Assembly: GCA_039105265.1 (NCBI GenBank)
Contig: JAPFFF010000021.1
Location: 2,046,001-2,110,000 of the forward strand
From: Tritrichomonas musculus
Lineage: Eukaryota > Parabasalia > Tritrichomonadida > Tritrichomonadidae
Length of the DNA: 64,000 nucleotides
Direction: 5' to 3'
Shown here one piece after another: positions 16,332 through 26,397 of the stretch (positions are counted from its first letter, which is position 1; each line of letters begins with the position of its first letter). Made by a program: the position numbers and the translations under genes. The notes below the pieces were generated by a model. It had not been told where the DNA came from. It made no database searches and worked only from the letters and a program-made list of their open reading frames with translations.

Positions 16332-17855
16332 TTGTTATGAACTTTTTTGACTTCACTTAATTATAATCATAATTTGAGAATAATAATTTTCTCAAATAAT
16401 TGAATTTGTAGTCTCTATAATTCCTAATAAAAATCAATTCAAAGAAAGAAAATCATAATGTTGTTGATAAAGATAAAAAAGAATAAAATAGCATAAAAAT
16501 TTCAATGGTATTCAAATTTGAATTTATTTATTTTTCATATTGTGATAATTACAAAATAAATTTTCAAACAGATAAATTAAGCTTTTTCTAACCGCTTTTT
16601 CCACACAATAAATATAAATATTTATAAAGTTCACAAAATTACAAAATAATATATATATATTTATATTTATAAATTTTCAATATATTCAATAAAAAAGTAG
16701 CCATATATAGATATAATAAAAAAATATAATTTATTCAATTATATAAAGGTAAACGATTACTCCCAAATATAAATCTACATTTTATCGTTTATTTTAAAAA
16801 GAAATGCAATTCAAAGCAAATACTCCAATTTATTTTAGTACAAAATTCTAAAGATATGGAACTAATTTTCATTCAAAAAAAACTTACGATGACCTTATAT
16901 GAAAAAGCATTTGGCTATTAAATATCTGATAAACTGGATTTTTATAAATAATTTGATTATTAAATTCTATATAATATTGGGTTTTCCAAAAATTTTGTTA
17001 TTTATTCAATGAAAAACCTGAAATTCCAAAATCAAAAATGTGAATCGATATTTTTATAATCAAAAAAGAAAATAATATATAGAAACATTATTCTAAAGAA
17101 AATATTATTTTATAAATGGAAAGCTCTAATTTTCTTCACTGCATGAGAAACACCTAGTTGGCGAAAACCTCTCAAAAAATTCAATTTCATTTCAGAAGTA
17201 ACATTGAAATTTCATAAAATTCATTCAATTTAGAAAATGTATAAAAAATAAAAAAATTCAATGGTACTGGTACATCTATAATAAGCAAATTAATAAAAAT
17301 GTTATTATTTCAATGGATTTGATGAAATGATTTCAGGAACGAATATGTAATTATGCTTTCATTGTAATTTTTTATAAAATTGTATCTCTGAAGCATTATT
17401 CGAATTAAATAAACTTATCATCTTTTTTATTATTTACTTTTATGAGAATATAACATAGTTCTTTTTCAAATTTGTAAAATATTAAGATAGCTTTGAAAAG
17501 TATTCGTCATTAAAATGCATTATCAAAGAAAAATCTATATGGTCTGAGCAATTTAAACATGAAATTTTATGATTGTCTATTTTTATGGGAATTTTCACGA
17601 GTTTAAATAATAATAATAATGAGCCGGATATGTATTAAGCTCAAACTATTTATTTAAGATTCCTCAAAAATAGATACTTAATAGTGAGTATTTAAATTCC
17701 ACTTATAAAATTTTCGCATAATCATTTGCAAGGTTTCTAAAAGAGTAGATTTGATCTTAAAGAGAAAAAACCTTTTTCATTATTGAAAAATGTATTGAAA
17801 TGGTTAACACGTTTTTTTTCATTTTACTTAACAATTTTACGTTTAATAAAGTTTG
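16332..17855. other. Divergent intergenic region, 1.5 kb
   Basis: Very AT-rich DNA with no credible reading frame, RNA fold or mobile element that I can see. TCATT at 17819-17823 lies about 33 bases before the IQCH start and fits an Inr. Confidence 0.5.
16335..16340 (-). promoter_or_regulatory. Inr-like motif TCATAA before the polyproline gene
   Basis: TCATAA on the minus strand matches the trichomonad initiator consensus TCA-pyrimidine-(T/A). It lies 3 bases before the ATG at 16331. Function is inferred. Confidence 0.4.
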
Positions 17856-20603
17856 ATGAGTAAGAGTCCAGACGACGCAATCAGCAACGTTCTTCTTAAT
17901 GCGCGTCGTCAACTTCATGAACTACAAAAAACTCTCAATGATCCGAGTGTTGAGTGTTCTCAAATCCTTTCTCAAATATCAGATGCAACAAATCGAATTC
18001 AAAATGAAGCTGAATCGTTAGCTGTTGTATCGCCAACAGAATCTGCTCTTATTCCTCTTGTAGGTCCCAAAAAAAAGCCAATGGCTATTCAAAAACCGCA
18101 AAACAATGCCGCACCTCGTGAATATCATCCTTTTAAAGTTAACAAAGCCTCAAATCTTCGAAAACAGCTCGCTCCAAAACCTCAAAGACAAAAAACTCTC
18201 CCTCGCCTTGTTCCAGAGGATAAAAATCTATCTGCCATTGAATTGATGGCACAAGGCAAAATAAGAAATTTTGATGATGCAGGAGAACTTTTTCCTGTCA
18301 TTGATGGGAAAAGGGACGCCATTAATGCGCCTCTTTTTCCAACTATTCAGATCGATATTAAAGGAGCCGCTAAAGCATTTCGCGAAAAAAAGATAAGGCA
18401 AAAAGAAAAAACTGATGCTATAAATCGAGAAATTCAAAAATTACAAAAGCAGGCTCCTCCTCCTCCTTCACCTATCTTAGAGGAAGAAGAATATGATGAT
18501 ATAGATAAATTCACTCATGATGATGATGATTCAGTAACAGATGATCCATCTCTTCATCCGCGACTTTACGAAGAACTTCAAGATGAATATGCTTATCAAA
18601 CTCTTCTCATTGTTAGAGGCAAAATAGCACGTGAAACACCAGATTTTGAATCTTTTAAACGAACTAACGAAAAGCGATGGAAAAAGATTGATAATATCCT
18701 CCAGTCGATTGAATCGTTTTGCGAAAAATATGAAATTCAATTTGCAGAAATCAATGGTAGAAAACTCAGTGAAGCAGCTTTATTAAACATTATAACTGAA
18801 AACGATATCCATGCTTGCCTAGTTGGTGTAGATGAGTTAATAAAAAAAAAGAAAAATGATGCAGCCCTTATTATTCAGAATTTTTGGCGACGAATGCTTC
18901 AAATCAAATACAGAGAAATTCGAAAAAGAACTTTCTGGGCAGCTTATGCAATCCAAAGTTTTTGGCGCAACATGGTTAGTAAAAAAGATTTGATGCACAA
19001 AATCAAAAATAATTTAAATTCAGTTGACCAAAAAGCCTTTGAATTATCTCAATCACTATTTAATAAATTCAGAGAAATTGAAAAGCATATTTATGTTGTT
19101 ACACATGTTATAGCAACTTCTCAAGATCTTACTCGATGCTTTGATCTTATGTATCGAAATGTCGAACTGATTCTAATGCTTCCAAAAATTCCTGCAGCAC
19201 ATATCTGGGAAGAATTTCTGGAACTTCTTGCACAATGTGGTGTTCAAGATGCGAATAGTCGAATTCATTTTATTGTTCTTCAAGAAGGCGAATTAAGAGG
19301 AGTATCAAACAGATTAATGTGTGATATGAAGTCAGTTCATCTTGCAAGAAGATATATATGTGGAAGGTCTGCCTTTTTAGTCCCTCATCCAGACTGGTCC
19401 TCAGAAAGAACATTTTCAGTTGATATAGGACTTCCAATATTTGGAGTTACAGATACTACTATGCTACAAAGTCGGGCAGCGATCAAATCAATCTTTACAG
19501 AATCGGGTATTGTTCCAACATTTTCAACACACGAATATCGTGATCTTGCTCCACTTCTCAACGAAGCATTAGACATGATGCATGAAAACAGCGATATCAA
19601 AAACTGGATTATACGACTTGGTTTTACTCAAAATGATTCTGGTATTGCATACTTTGAATTAACAGATGATTTCTTAAGCGAAGATTCAGATCTCAACCAA
19701 ATACTAAAGAAATCGCTTCACTGTGTCGGTAATGTTCAAACTTTCCTTTCTCAAATCAAAAATGTTGGCGCTGTGATTGAAGCGGTTCCAGAAGTAGTTC
19801 ACAGTTTTCCATCTGTATCATTATTTTTAACAGGCAACGAGATACGCGTTATTGGAACATTTGATCGCCTTTACAACGCCCCATTCCGTTTTACTTGCAA
19901 TCTTGTTCCTTGCGTTTCTTTTGATTCTGAAGAATTACTAGCAATGGCCAAACAAGTTGGTGCAGTCCTTCTCAAAAAGAAAATTATTGGTTACGTAGTT
20001 GTTGATTTTCTTACATTTAAAGAAGAAGACGAAATTCGAATTCTAGGTTTTGATATTCGCTTAAATTCTTACCCAAGTGTTCTTTCTACAGCCTACATGA
20101 ATCTTTGTTGTGGTTATAGCCCAGAAAAGAACAAAATGCTACTTTTAAATTCCGTCAATTGCGAATCTTTAGTTCAAAGTCGAAGTTCAAGTAGATCTGG
20201 AATTAGAAAAACCGTTTTCTCAGTTAGTGGTAAAAGTTCAACGTCTTTTGATGACGGTAAAATCAATGCTAAAAGATTTGCTGTTATTCATAACTGTATC
20301 ACTCATCCTGGTCTTCAATTAGTAAGTACTAAAGAGCTGAAAAAGGTTTGCTTTAGCCAAGGCTTAATGTTTGATTTGCTAAATCGAACGGGATTTAGAA
20401 TGGTGTTCTTTGATAGTCCGGCTGAAGGAAAAGGATTTTCAATATCAGCTGGAACAACACCTACGATTGCCCTTGATAAAATGGAAAAGTCTTATTCTTT
20501 CTTGTTACGTTATTTAGGCCAAAAAGTTGGAAGTGATGCGACAAGTTCAATTGCTCATTCACTAATTAGTATTCGTCATTTTAAATCAAGGGTTCCGCTC
20601 TAA
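17856..20603 (+). CDS. IQ motif-containing protein H-like (IQCH)
   Basis: 915 residues from the ATG at 17856; a TTG one codon upstream is ignored. The N-terminal third is charged with PPPPSP linkers. At about 340-385, two IQ-type motifs occur: AALIIQNFWRRMLQIKYREI and AAYAIQSFWRNMVSKKDL, both expected to bind calmodulin. The C-terminal half (about 420-915) follows the globular domain of IQCH, including LMLPKIPAAHIWEEFLELL, the RIHFIVLQEGEL and RRYICGRSAFLVPH stretches, and a late segment AGAVLLKKKIIGYVVVDFLTF reminiscent of ATP-grasp folds. IQCH is conserved in flagellated eukaryotes and enriched in testis and cilia. The length is close to animal IQCH, which is somewhat longer. The identification is by pattern and order of conserved blocks. 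Confidence 0.7.
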   Translation: MSKSPDDAISNVLLNARRQLHELQKTLNDPSVECSQILSQISDATNRIQNEAESLAVVSPTESALIPLVGPKKKPMAIQKPQNNAAPREYHPFKVNKASNLRKQLAPKPQRQKTLPRLVPEDKNLSAIELMAQGKIRNFDDAGELFPVIDGKRDAINAPLFPTIQIDIKGAAKAFREKKIRQKEKTDAINREIQKLQKQAPPPPSPILEEEEYDDIDKFTHDDDDSVTDDPSLHPRLYEELQDEYAYQTLLIVRGKIARETPDFESFKRTNEKRWKKIDNILQSIESFCEKYEIQFAEINGRKLSEAALLNIITENDIHACLVGVDELIKKKKNDAALIIQNFWRRMLQIKYREIRKRTFWAAYAIQSFWRNMVSKKDLMHKIKNNLNSVDQKAFELSQSLFNKFREIEKHIYVVTHVIATSQDLTRCFDLMYRNVELILMLPKIPAAHIWEEFLELLAQCGVQDANSRIHFIVLQEGELRGVSNRLMCDMKSVHLARRYICGRSAFLVPHPDWSSERTFSVDIGLPIFGVTDTTMLQSRAAIKSIFTESGIVPTFSTHEYRDLAPLLNEALDMMHENSDIKNWIIRLGFTQNDSGIAYFELTDDFLSEDSDLNQILKKSLHCVGNVQTFLSQIKNVGAVIEAVPEVVHSFPSVSLFLTGNEIRVIGTFDRLYNAPFRFTCNLVPCVSFDSEELLAMAKQVGAVLLKKKIIGYVVVDFLTFKEEDEIRILGFDIRLNSYPSVLSTAYMNLCCGYSPEKNKMLLLNSVNCESLVQSRSSSRSGIRKTVFSVSGKSSTSFDDGKINAKRFAVIHNCITHPGLQLVSTKELKKVCFSQGLMFDLLNRTGFRMVFFDSPAEGKGFSISAGTTPTIALDKMEKSYSFLLRYLGQKVGSDATSSIAHSLISIRHFKSRVPL

Positions 20604-21431
20604 GAAATAACTCTTTGCATCTCAGATAATCATTTTTTTATTTGTTTTTGTTATTTATATGCGTATTATATGTTTATTTAAATATTTTTTTGTTTATAAT
20701 TTATGTTTTCTATTTATTTTAAAGCCAAATCACACTCGTTTCTAGTAAAATTGTTATTAATTAAGCATTTCTTGGTATTAACCGTTTTGAAATATGTCAA
20801 GTTTGCTGTGATTTTCATTTGAACAATTTGGTTTGCATTTTACTAGGTCAATTATCAACCCCTGAAAGTTGTTGATCTATTGTTAATACAAAAGCAAACG
20901 GTATTACATCAATATGGTCACTTCACAGTTAGTATCGAATCATACAAAAATTTATTTAACGGTTTATATCAATTCAAAAATTGAAAAAAAAAAAAAAAAA
21001 GCTTTAGAGCATATGTAAAAGTCAGAAAGATTTTAAAAAGGAATGTTTTTAAAAAATGATGAAGTGCACATACTACATGATGATGATTTCCAAGCAAAGC
21101 AAGTTAATGCAATAGAAATGATTCACAAATTTTGACTTTTTATAAAAATATTTTTTTGATGAAATCATTGATTGCAATCATCGTTGTGCTTTCATCAATT
21201 TCATTTAATGTCAGGCAAGCCCATATAATGGCTTAAAATTCACTTGACTCAAAAACGGTTATCATTGAAAAAGCAATTTGAGTGAATCATTGTAAAATTT
21301 TGATTGCTCTTTTCATGCTTTTAAATATTCATTCTTTAAGATAGAAAAGAAAGAAAGAGCATGTTAAAGAAGATAATTCATTCAGATATTGAATCATTCG
21401 AAATGAAAGAATTATAAAAAAAAAAATGATT

Positions 21432-21478
21432 AAATATCTAGTGGAATTATAACCACTAGATATTTCCACTAGATATTT
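21432..21478. repeat. Triple 13-mer: inverted pair plus direct tandem copy
   Basis: AAATATCTAGTGG at 21432-21444 is followed after 8 bases by its exact complement CCACTAGATATTT at 21453-21465. The complement is then repeated immediately at 21466-21478. It could form a hairpin or be a protein-binding cluster. Confidence 0.85.
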
Positions 21479-21497
21479 TTTCATTCTATTTCCCATA

Positions 21498-21557
21498 ATT
21501 CAATGAGTTCAAAAAAAAAAAAAAAAAAAAAAGTTGTGTCAATCGAACTCATTGAAT
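21498..21557. repeat. Inverted repeat flanking a 22-A tract
   Basis: ATTCAATGAGTTC (21498-21510) and its exact complement (21545-21557) enclose 22 A and a 12-base remainder. This would be a cruciform or a folded RNA with an A-rich loop. Confidence 0.85.
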
Positions 21558-22985
21558 GCAAAAAGTTCGCTTCTTTTGAAAGCCATTCTATTCTTATGTA
21601 TTGTTTAGAATAAAAAAATAAAAAGAAGCATAGAAACATACTCGCCTAGTTTGCATGAATCTTCCAGAAGACGAATTCAATTAATAATTTCAATTATAAT
21701 TTGAATTATGGTAATGAATCAAGCATTGGTAAACGTTCATTTTCTGAGAGACAAAATGAATATTAAGAAATTTTCTTCAAGGAATTTTATGTTTTCTGAT
21801 ATTAAATCATGCAAAAAAATGCGAAAATCATATTTGTCACTTTCTATTTTGTTTCTTCCAATTGTCATTTGTCTGCTATAATGTCTATAATATTGATTGA
21901 TTGCAGTCACTGTCGCTTTTGTAAATATTTATGTTTCTTTCATGCAAACAATCGCAAATTCTGCATGAAATAAAACCAAAAGTAAAAAGAAATTTACGCA
22001 ATAATGATGAACAAGAGAATGTTTATTGCTTCAATAGTGATGTGTTCAGAATTAGGAGTAAATTCAGTGATTTGAAAAGCATAGAATTTCACCTGTCATA
22101 CATTTTTTTTTTTTTTTTTTTAATATTCATCATAGAAAGCATGTCATTGTTTTTGATGAAATTACGATTACAATTATCTCTGTGTGTAAATGATTAATTA
22201 ATACTTTTTGCAAGAGCTGTATAGCATTCAAAAAAAAAAACTTTTAAAGTGTGATCTTTTTCAGAATGAATTAAAAATTTGAGAGTAGTTATATCAGCAC
22301 ATTATTGGTGTAATTGTTGTGGTATTTTCTTGTGTCTAACGCTTTAGGAAAAACAATAAAACAATTGAATAAAGCATTCGTGGATTTATAAATTCAGCAA
22401 TGAGCATCCATTGAATGCATTCTTGTCAATCGATGTAGCTGATCATAGAATTTATATTCCAATTAATAATGAATGTTTATTTGAATAAGTTTTTTTTTAA
22501 AAAAAGTGCTAATTATTGGCATTCATCGAAAATATTAATTATGTGAGTTCATGATTCTTTTTTAATTGTTTTCTTTTTCATTACTTAAATTCTCAAAAAA
22601 TTGTGATGTATTTGGCAAATGATAATAAAAGGTCGTCATGAGAGTATTTTTAGAAGAATTTTAGCAAAAATTGGTTTTGAGTATGAGTCGTTGCAATAAT
22701 TTACACAAGCATTGATGATATTGTTTTTTAATCCAAGAATAAATATTCAATAAAATAAATATTCAATAAAATTCTTAAGAAATTTTCGATAATAAATATT
22801 TCTTTGATAATACATGTAAAGAGAAAGCATTTTTTGATTGAAGCTTGATCGGTTGATCTTGGAAAAATCTAAGAAATTCTGTAATTACTTTCATTTGATA
22901 GAGTGGATGACAAAATAATTTCAATAGCTTAAAAAATGTAATAAGTTAAATAATAAGTTAAATTAATAAATTTAAAAGGTGTCTA

Positions 22986-23067
22986 GGTACTTTGGCCGAG
23001 TGGTCTAAGGCGTCGGATTTAAGCCCCGATTCCGCGAGGAGCGTGGGTTCGAACCCCACAGGTACCA
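22986..23067 (+). tRNA. tRNA-Leu(UAA)
   Basis: 82 bases, folding as a class II tRNA. Acceptor GGTACTT pairs with AGGTACC (one G-U), discriminator A at 23067. The D arm carries box A-like TGGCCGAGTGG. The anticodon arm is TCGGA-TTTAAGC-CCCGA with anticodon TAA (reads UUA) and an A-C mismatch closing the loop. There is a long variable arm with stem TCC/GGA, then a GTGGG/CCCAC T stem with the TTCGAAC loop (box B GGTTCGAACCC). The 3' CCA is not fully encoded beyond the acceptor end. A T run at 23071-23078 is a good RNA polymerase III terminator. No intron is present. Confidence 0.95.
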
Positions 23068-23070
23068 AGA

Positions 23071-23078
23071 TTTTTTTT
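23071..23078 (+). terminator. Pol III terminator of tRNA-Leu
   Basis: A run of T four bases after the tRNA end. Confidence 0.85.
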
Positions 23079-23718
23079 TGAATTGCATGAAAGATTAATT
23101 GAAAATTTATAATTACCTTCTTAAAGTCATAAAAGAATATCCATATACTTATTTGGACATCTAATTCTTGTTTTAATTCAATGATATTAAAATTTAATTT
23201 TGATTTTTGAATTAATAAATTTGATTTTTGTAATATAAGTGCTTAATAATTCTTCAAAAAGAAGTAGCTAATACTAATATTCCAAACAAACAAAATTTTT
23301 CTGATTTTTAATCATTCATATTCCAATTTTAAAAAAAATATAGAATTTTTAGCATTTTCATGTTCAGGTATGAATTGTAGATATAAATTTTTATGAAATA
23401 ACTGATTTAAAATCAATGATTTTAAGTAATTGAATAACTAATTGAGCTATTGTTATTACTATTTAAAAAAAAATTACGCAATGATACTAGTTTAATATAA
23501 AATATATGTTTATTGATTTACAAATCGAAACTGATTCATCAATTTGAAACAAAAAAAGAAAAGAAATTACTATGATATTGCTAATTGTGAGACTTTGAAT
23601 TTAGACAAAAGAATATACAATTTTTTTTCTATTTTTTGAATTTAAAAATGGACGTAATATCACAATTTTTGAGTTATAATTAATTTTTCAATACTTTTTT
23701 TTTTATTTAAAATCATTA
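23079..23718. other. Intergenic, AT-rich
   Basis: About 640 bases between the tRNA and the Tubby-like gene. No gene or structured element is seen apart from the initiator-like TCATTA directly before the next ATG. Confidence 0.45.
23713..23718 (+). promoter_or_regulatory. Inr-like motif TCATTA abutting the Tubby-like start
   Basis: TCATTA fits TCA-pyrimidine-(T/A) and is immediately followed by the ATG at 23719. If it is the transcription start, the leader would be about four bases long, as is common in trichomonads. Confidence 0.45.
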
Positions 23719-24357
23719 ATGTCAAAGCAAGCTGAAAGTACATCTACATTTACGGAAAATAACATAGAAGAGGAATCTGAGACTGATGATACGCCAAGCC
23801 TCGATATATATCGTTCTATGAGACTTGAAATGAATAAAGGGAAAGGAAAAAGAATCCACTTTCAATTCAGTCTTGATGAAGTTAACCTTTATCATTCTAA
23901 ACTGAAAACAAAGCATCAAACCGAGCCAATTCCAATTTCACGGGGAAGTGAAACTCATTATTCTCATGGAGCTGAATTTTATTTAATCCCAAACGAAGAT
24001 TTTACGAATTTTTCATTGAAAACTGACGATACAGAAATTATGGTTTGCACTTTTGAAAAAAAGAAAAAAGAACCCAAATTGATCAAAGTTATATGGAAAG
24101 AGAATCCTGATGAACCGCAAGTATTTATAAATCAAGAAGCCGAAAAAACAGATGCAGGAATTTACGTCCTTGATTTTGATGGACGATATGCAGAGCCTTC
24201 AATTAAAAATTGCATGTTAGTTCATGAAGAAGACCATGAATTAGCTGCGATGTTCAGAAGAATTGATAGTTGGGAAATGAATGTTGATGCTAAGCATGAA
24301 TTATCAGATTTAATGTTATTTGCGCTTATATTGTGTCTTAATGTTTGCCCTTTCTAG
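23719..24357 (+). CDS. Small Tubby-domain-like protein
   Basis: 212 residues. After an acidic 30-residue head, the rest follows the C-terminal part of Tubby/TULP domains. FYLIPNEDFTNFSLK corresponds to the YLISVDPTDLSR strand, and YVLDFDGRYAEPSIKNCMLV (149-168) to YVLNFHGRVTQASVKNFQI. MFRRIDSWEMNVDAKHELSDLMLFALILCLN (178-208) corresponds to [26 protein letters not shown], the buried helix of the barrel. Tubby domains bind PI(4,5)P2 and, through TULP3, deliver membrane cargo into cilia. A full domain has about 260 residues, so this copy is shortened by roughly 80, and it ends NVCPF rather than KLACE. The order of conserved blocks makes the assignment fairly strong despite the divergence. Confidence 0.65.
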   Translation: MSKQAESTSTFTENNIEEESETDDTPSLDIYRSMRLEMNKGKGKRIHFQFSLDEVNLYHSKLKTKHQTEPIPISRGSETHYSHGAEFYLIPNEDFTNFSLKTDDTEIMVCTFEKKKKEPKLIKVIWKENPDEPQVFINQEAEKTDAGIYVLDFDGRYAEPSIKNCMLVHEEDHELAAMFRRIDSWEMNVDAKHELSDLMLFALILCLNVCPF

Positions 24358-24800
24358 ACTTATCTATAATTCTCTAATATTAAATAATAATTTCTATTTC
24401 AGATATCCCAATAATTGATGTTTGAATTTAGCTTTTCATAAAATGCAGGTATAAAGATAAATATTTAAATTTATCTTTATATGATATAACTGCTTTTTTC
24501 TTTATGTTATGTCATTTTCTCAAGTTTTGAAAATATATATTCTAGTTTCCAAGAAAAATTTTTACAAACGCATAATGAATATAAGTAATCATCACTACCG
24601 AAAAATTTATTTGCAGAATAACTTATAATTTATGTCCTAGAAGCTTAAAATATAAACTTCTTCATTTTTAAAATATAAGCTTAAAATATAAACTTCTTCA
24701 TTTTTAAAATATAAGCTTAAAATATAAATTTAAAATATAAGGACTTATTCTCATTTCAGAAAAAGTGAATAAACACGTTTATTAATCGTTTTAAAAAAAA
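24358..24800. other. Intergenic with 36-base tandem repeat
   Basis: AT-rich spacer. It contains the tandem repeat at 24641-24727 and no gene. Confidence 0.5.
24641..24727. repeat. 36-base tandem repeat
   Basis: Two perfect 36-base copies (24641-24676, 24677-24712), each starting AAGCTTAAAATATAA, and a partial third of about 15 bases. It lies about 75 bases upstream of the ZMYND10-like start. Confidence 0.88.
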
Positions 24801-25883
24801 ATGGCTTCTTTATCGAAAAGCGAAGTTGAACACTTTGTTGAGCATTTACGCACATTTCCTGTTGAAGAATTTGGTAGTCCAGCATGGCTTCAGCAAATGA
24901 TGAATATTGAAAAGCTTAATGTTTGTGCTCACGTTCAAGCAGCCAATAATCAGTTCGAACAAGTAGTTGATGCAATTAATACTTTCGATAAAGTTGAAGT
25001 ACTTGTTCATGAACTACTTGCTGCAGATCTTTGGCTTAAAAATTGTATGCCTAAAATCGAACCACGCTTAAATCGTCTTGCCTTTGGGAGAAAATTTATG
25101 TGTGAAAGATCACCTACTACAATTCTTAATTTACTTGAACTTGTTGTTTTCCATCCTGAAAATATTTCATCCGAGGCATTATTACCACTTATTGATTATT
25201 GCAACAGTAAAATGGCACTTCTAGTTGATCTAGATCTTGGCGATTTATTAGTTGAAAATCCACCTGAATCACTTAAGTCAACATTTTCGACAGGCTTTTC
25301 GTGCCTTTCAATTATATGGTGTATAGCAAGCTGTGCAGATATTTCTCTCTCAGTAACAAAACGTCTTGTTTCAGAAGATGATGTTGTTACTACAATTTGC
25401 GCTTTAATTATGAAACAGCCATGGAGAACAGTTAAAAAAGGAAAAGTTACAAAATGGTTTAACGGCGAAATAAAACAGCTAAAACCTTCAGAAGCCCTCA
25501 GAGTTTGCCCACCAGAAGCACATGCTTGGACAAGTTTGCAACAACTTCTAGAGCCAAGATGTCTTGAAATGACTCGATGGAACGAACACCGAAAAGAAGC
25601 TATTATTGAGGTAGATTCAATGATAACTGAAGTTTTAATTGATCAACTCCCGCCTGTTGCAGCTCTTAAACGCGCCATTCAATATTTGAAAGTAAATGAA
25701 ATTCCAGAACAAAAATTTTCAGCTGTTATTGAGCAGTATCCTGAGATGCTCACAGAATTTGGAAAGAAGCGTGACTGGAACAAAATTACTGAAGATTCGT
25801 ATAATAAGTACTTTAATCCTCCTCCTCAAGTTCTTCAGAAAGAGCTTATGGAATTGTCAGAATTTTTCGAAATTTTCCAATAA
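24801..25883 (+). CDS. ZMYND10-like dynein arm assembly factor lacking the MYND finger
   Basis: 360 residues. The N-terminus FPVEEFGSPAWLQQMMNIEK followed by LNVCAHVQAA matches the opening of ZMYND10 ([27 protein letters not shown]). TTILNLLELVVFHPE, PLIDYCNSKMALLV and PWRTVKKGKVTKWFNGE match later blocks, as do PPEAHAWTSLQQLL and DQLPPVAALKRAIQYL. ZMYND10 is a cytoplasmic co-chaperone needed to fold and assemble outer and inner dynein arms. The animal protein has about 440 residues and ends in a MYND zinc finger. Here the frame stops after LMELSEFFEIFQ, just where the finger should begin, and no cysteine-rich frame follows in the next 500 bases. The truncation therefore looks like real domain architecture and not a recent break. 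Confidence 0.85.
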   Translation: MASLSKSEVEHFVEHLRTFPVEEFGSPAWLQQMMNIEKLNVCAHVQAANNQFEQVVDAINTFDKVEVLVHELLAADLWLKNCMPKIEPRLNRLAFGRKFMCERSPTTILNLLELVVFHPENISSEALLPLIDYCNSKMALLVDLDLGDLLVENPPESLKSTFSTGFSCLSIIWCIASCADISLSVTKRLVSEDDVVTTICALIMKQPWRTVKKGKVTKWFNGEIKQLKPSEALRVCPPEAHAWTSLQQLLEPRCLEMTRWNEHRKEAIIEVDSMITEVLIDQLPPVAALKRAIQYLKVNEIPEQKFSAVIEQYPEMLTEFGKKRDWNKITEDSYNKYFNPPPQVLQKELMELSEFFEIFQ

Positions 25884-26397
25884 TTATTCATATTTATGTT
25901 CAAAATAAAATATTCTACATTTATTTTAATTTTTTTTATCTAGATTTTATAGTGCATTTATTTACATTTTCTTTAAAACATCACTGTTATTTCCTTTGTT
26001 TGCTTTTATATTTGCATTACTTATTTATTAAAGGTAATAAATAATTTTCAAGTTTTTCTATTGTATCTTTAAGTATGGCATATTCCGTATGATAAATCGA
26101 ATATAGTGCACTTATAAAATGACAAAATAGTAAGTAAAAATTATCAGTGTAAAAAAATTTTTCAAATATGAAATCACTGTATTAGATTCATATTTTATTG
26201 GAACACATTTCCCTTTTATTTAAGTTTTGCTTTGCCATGTTCGGCTCCCGCTTGATGGTTTGTAGCCTCGGTAAAAATATTGTAAATTAATTATTGTAAA
26301 TTATAAAGTCATTATTTTCCTCCATCAAAAAACATTTTGTTGTCTAGATTCTAAATTTATTTGTAGAAAATATTTTATTCTTAATAAAATTTATTTA
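25884..26397. other. Convergent intergenic region with a GC-rich block
   Basis: AT-rich except for about 45 bases at 26232-26276, where GC content jumps. On the minus strand, one frame of this block reads EATNHQAGAEHGKAKLK and then a stop, so it could be the last scrap of a lost gene. No gene body is present. Confidence 0.4.

Larger units (their letters stand above)
20604..22985. other. Gene-poor region rich in inverted repeats
   Basis: About 2.4 kb without a credible gene. An 88-codon frame at 21931-22197 spans a poly-T run and shows no family signal. The region holds several hairpins: a 13-base perfect inverted repeat plus a third copy at 21432-21478, and a 13-base pair at 21498-21510/21545-21557 around a 22-A run. 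It also holds the palindrome TGATTGCAATCA near 21170. Confidence 0.5.

Noticed and set aside
21931-22197. 88-codon frame in the 20.6-23.7 kb gap
   Set aside because: It runs through a long T tract and has no family pattern.
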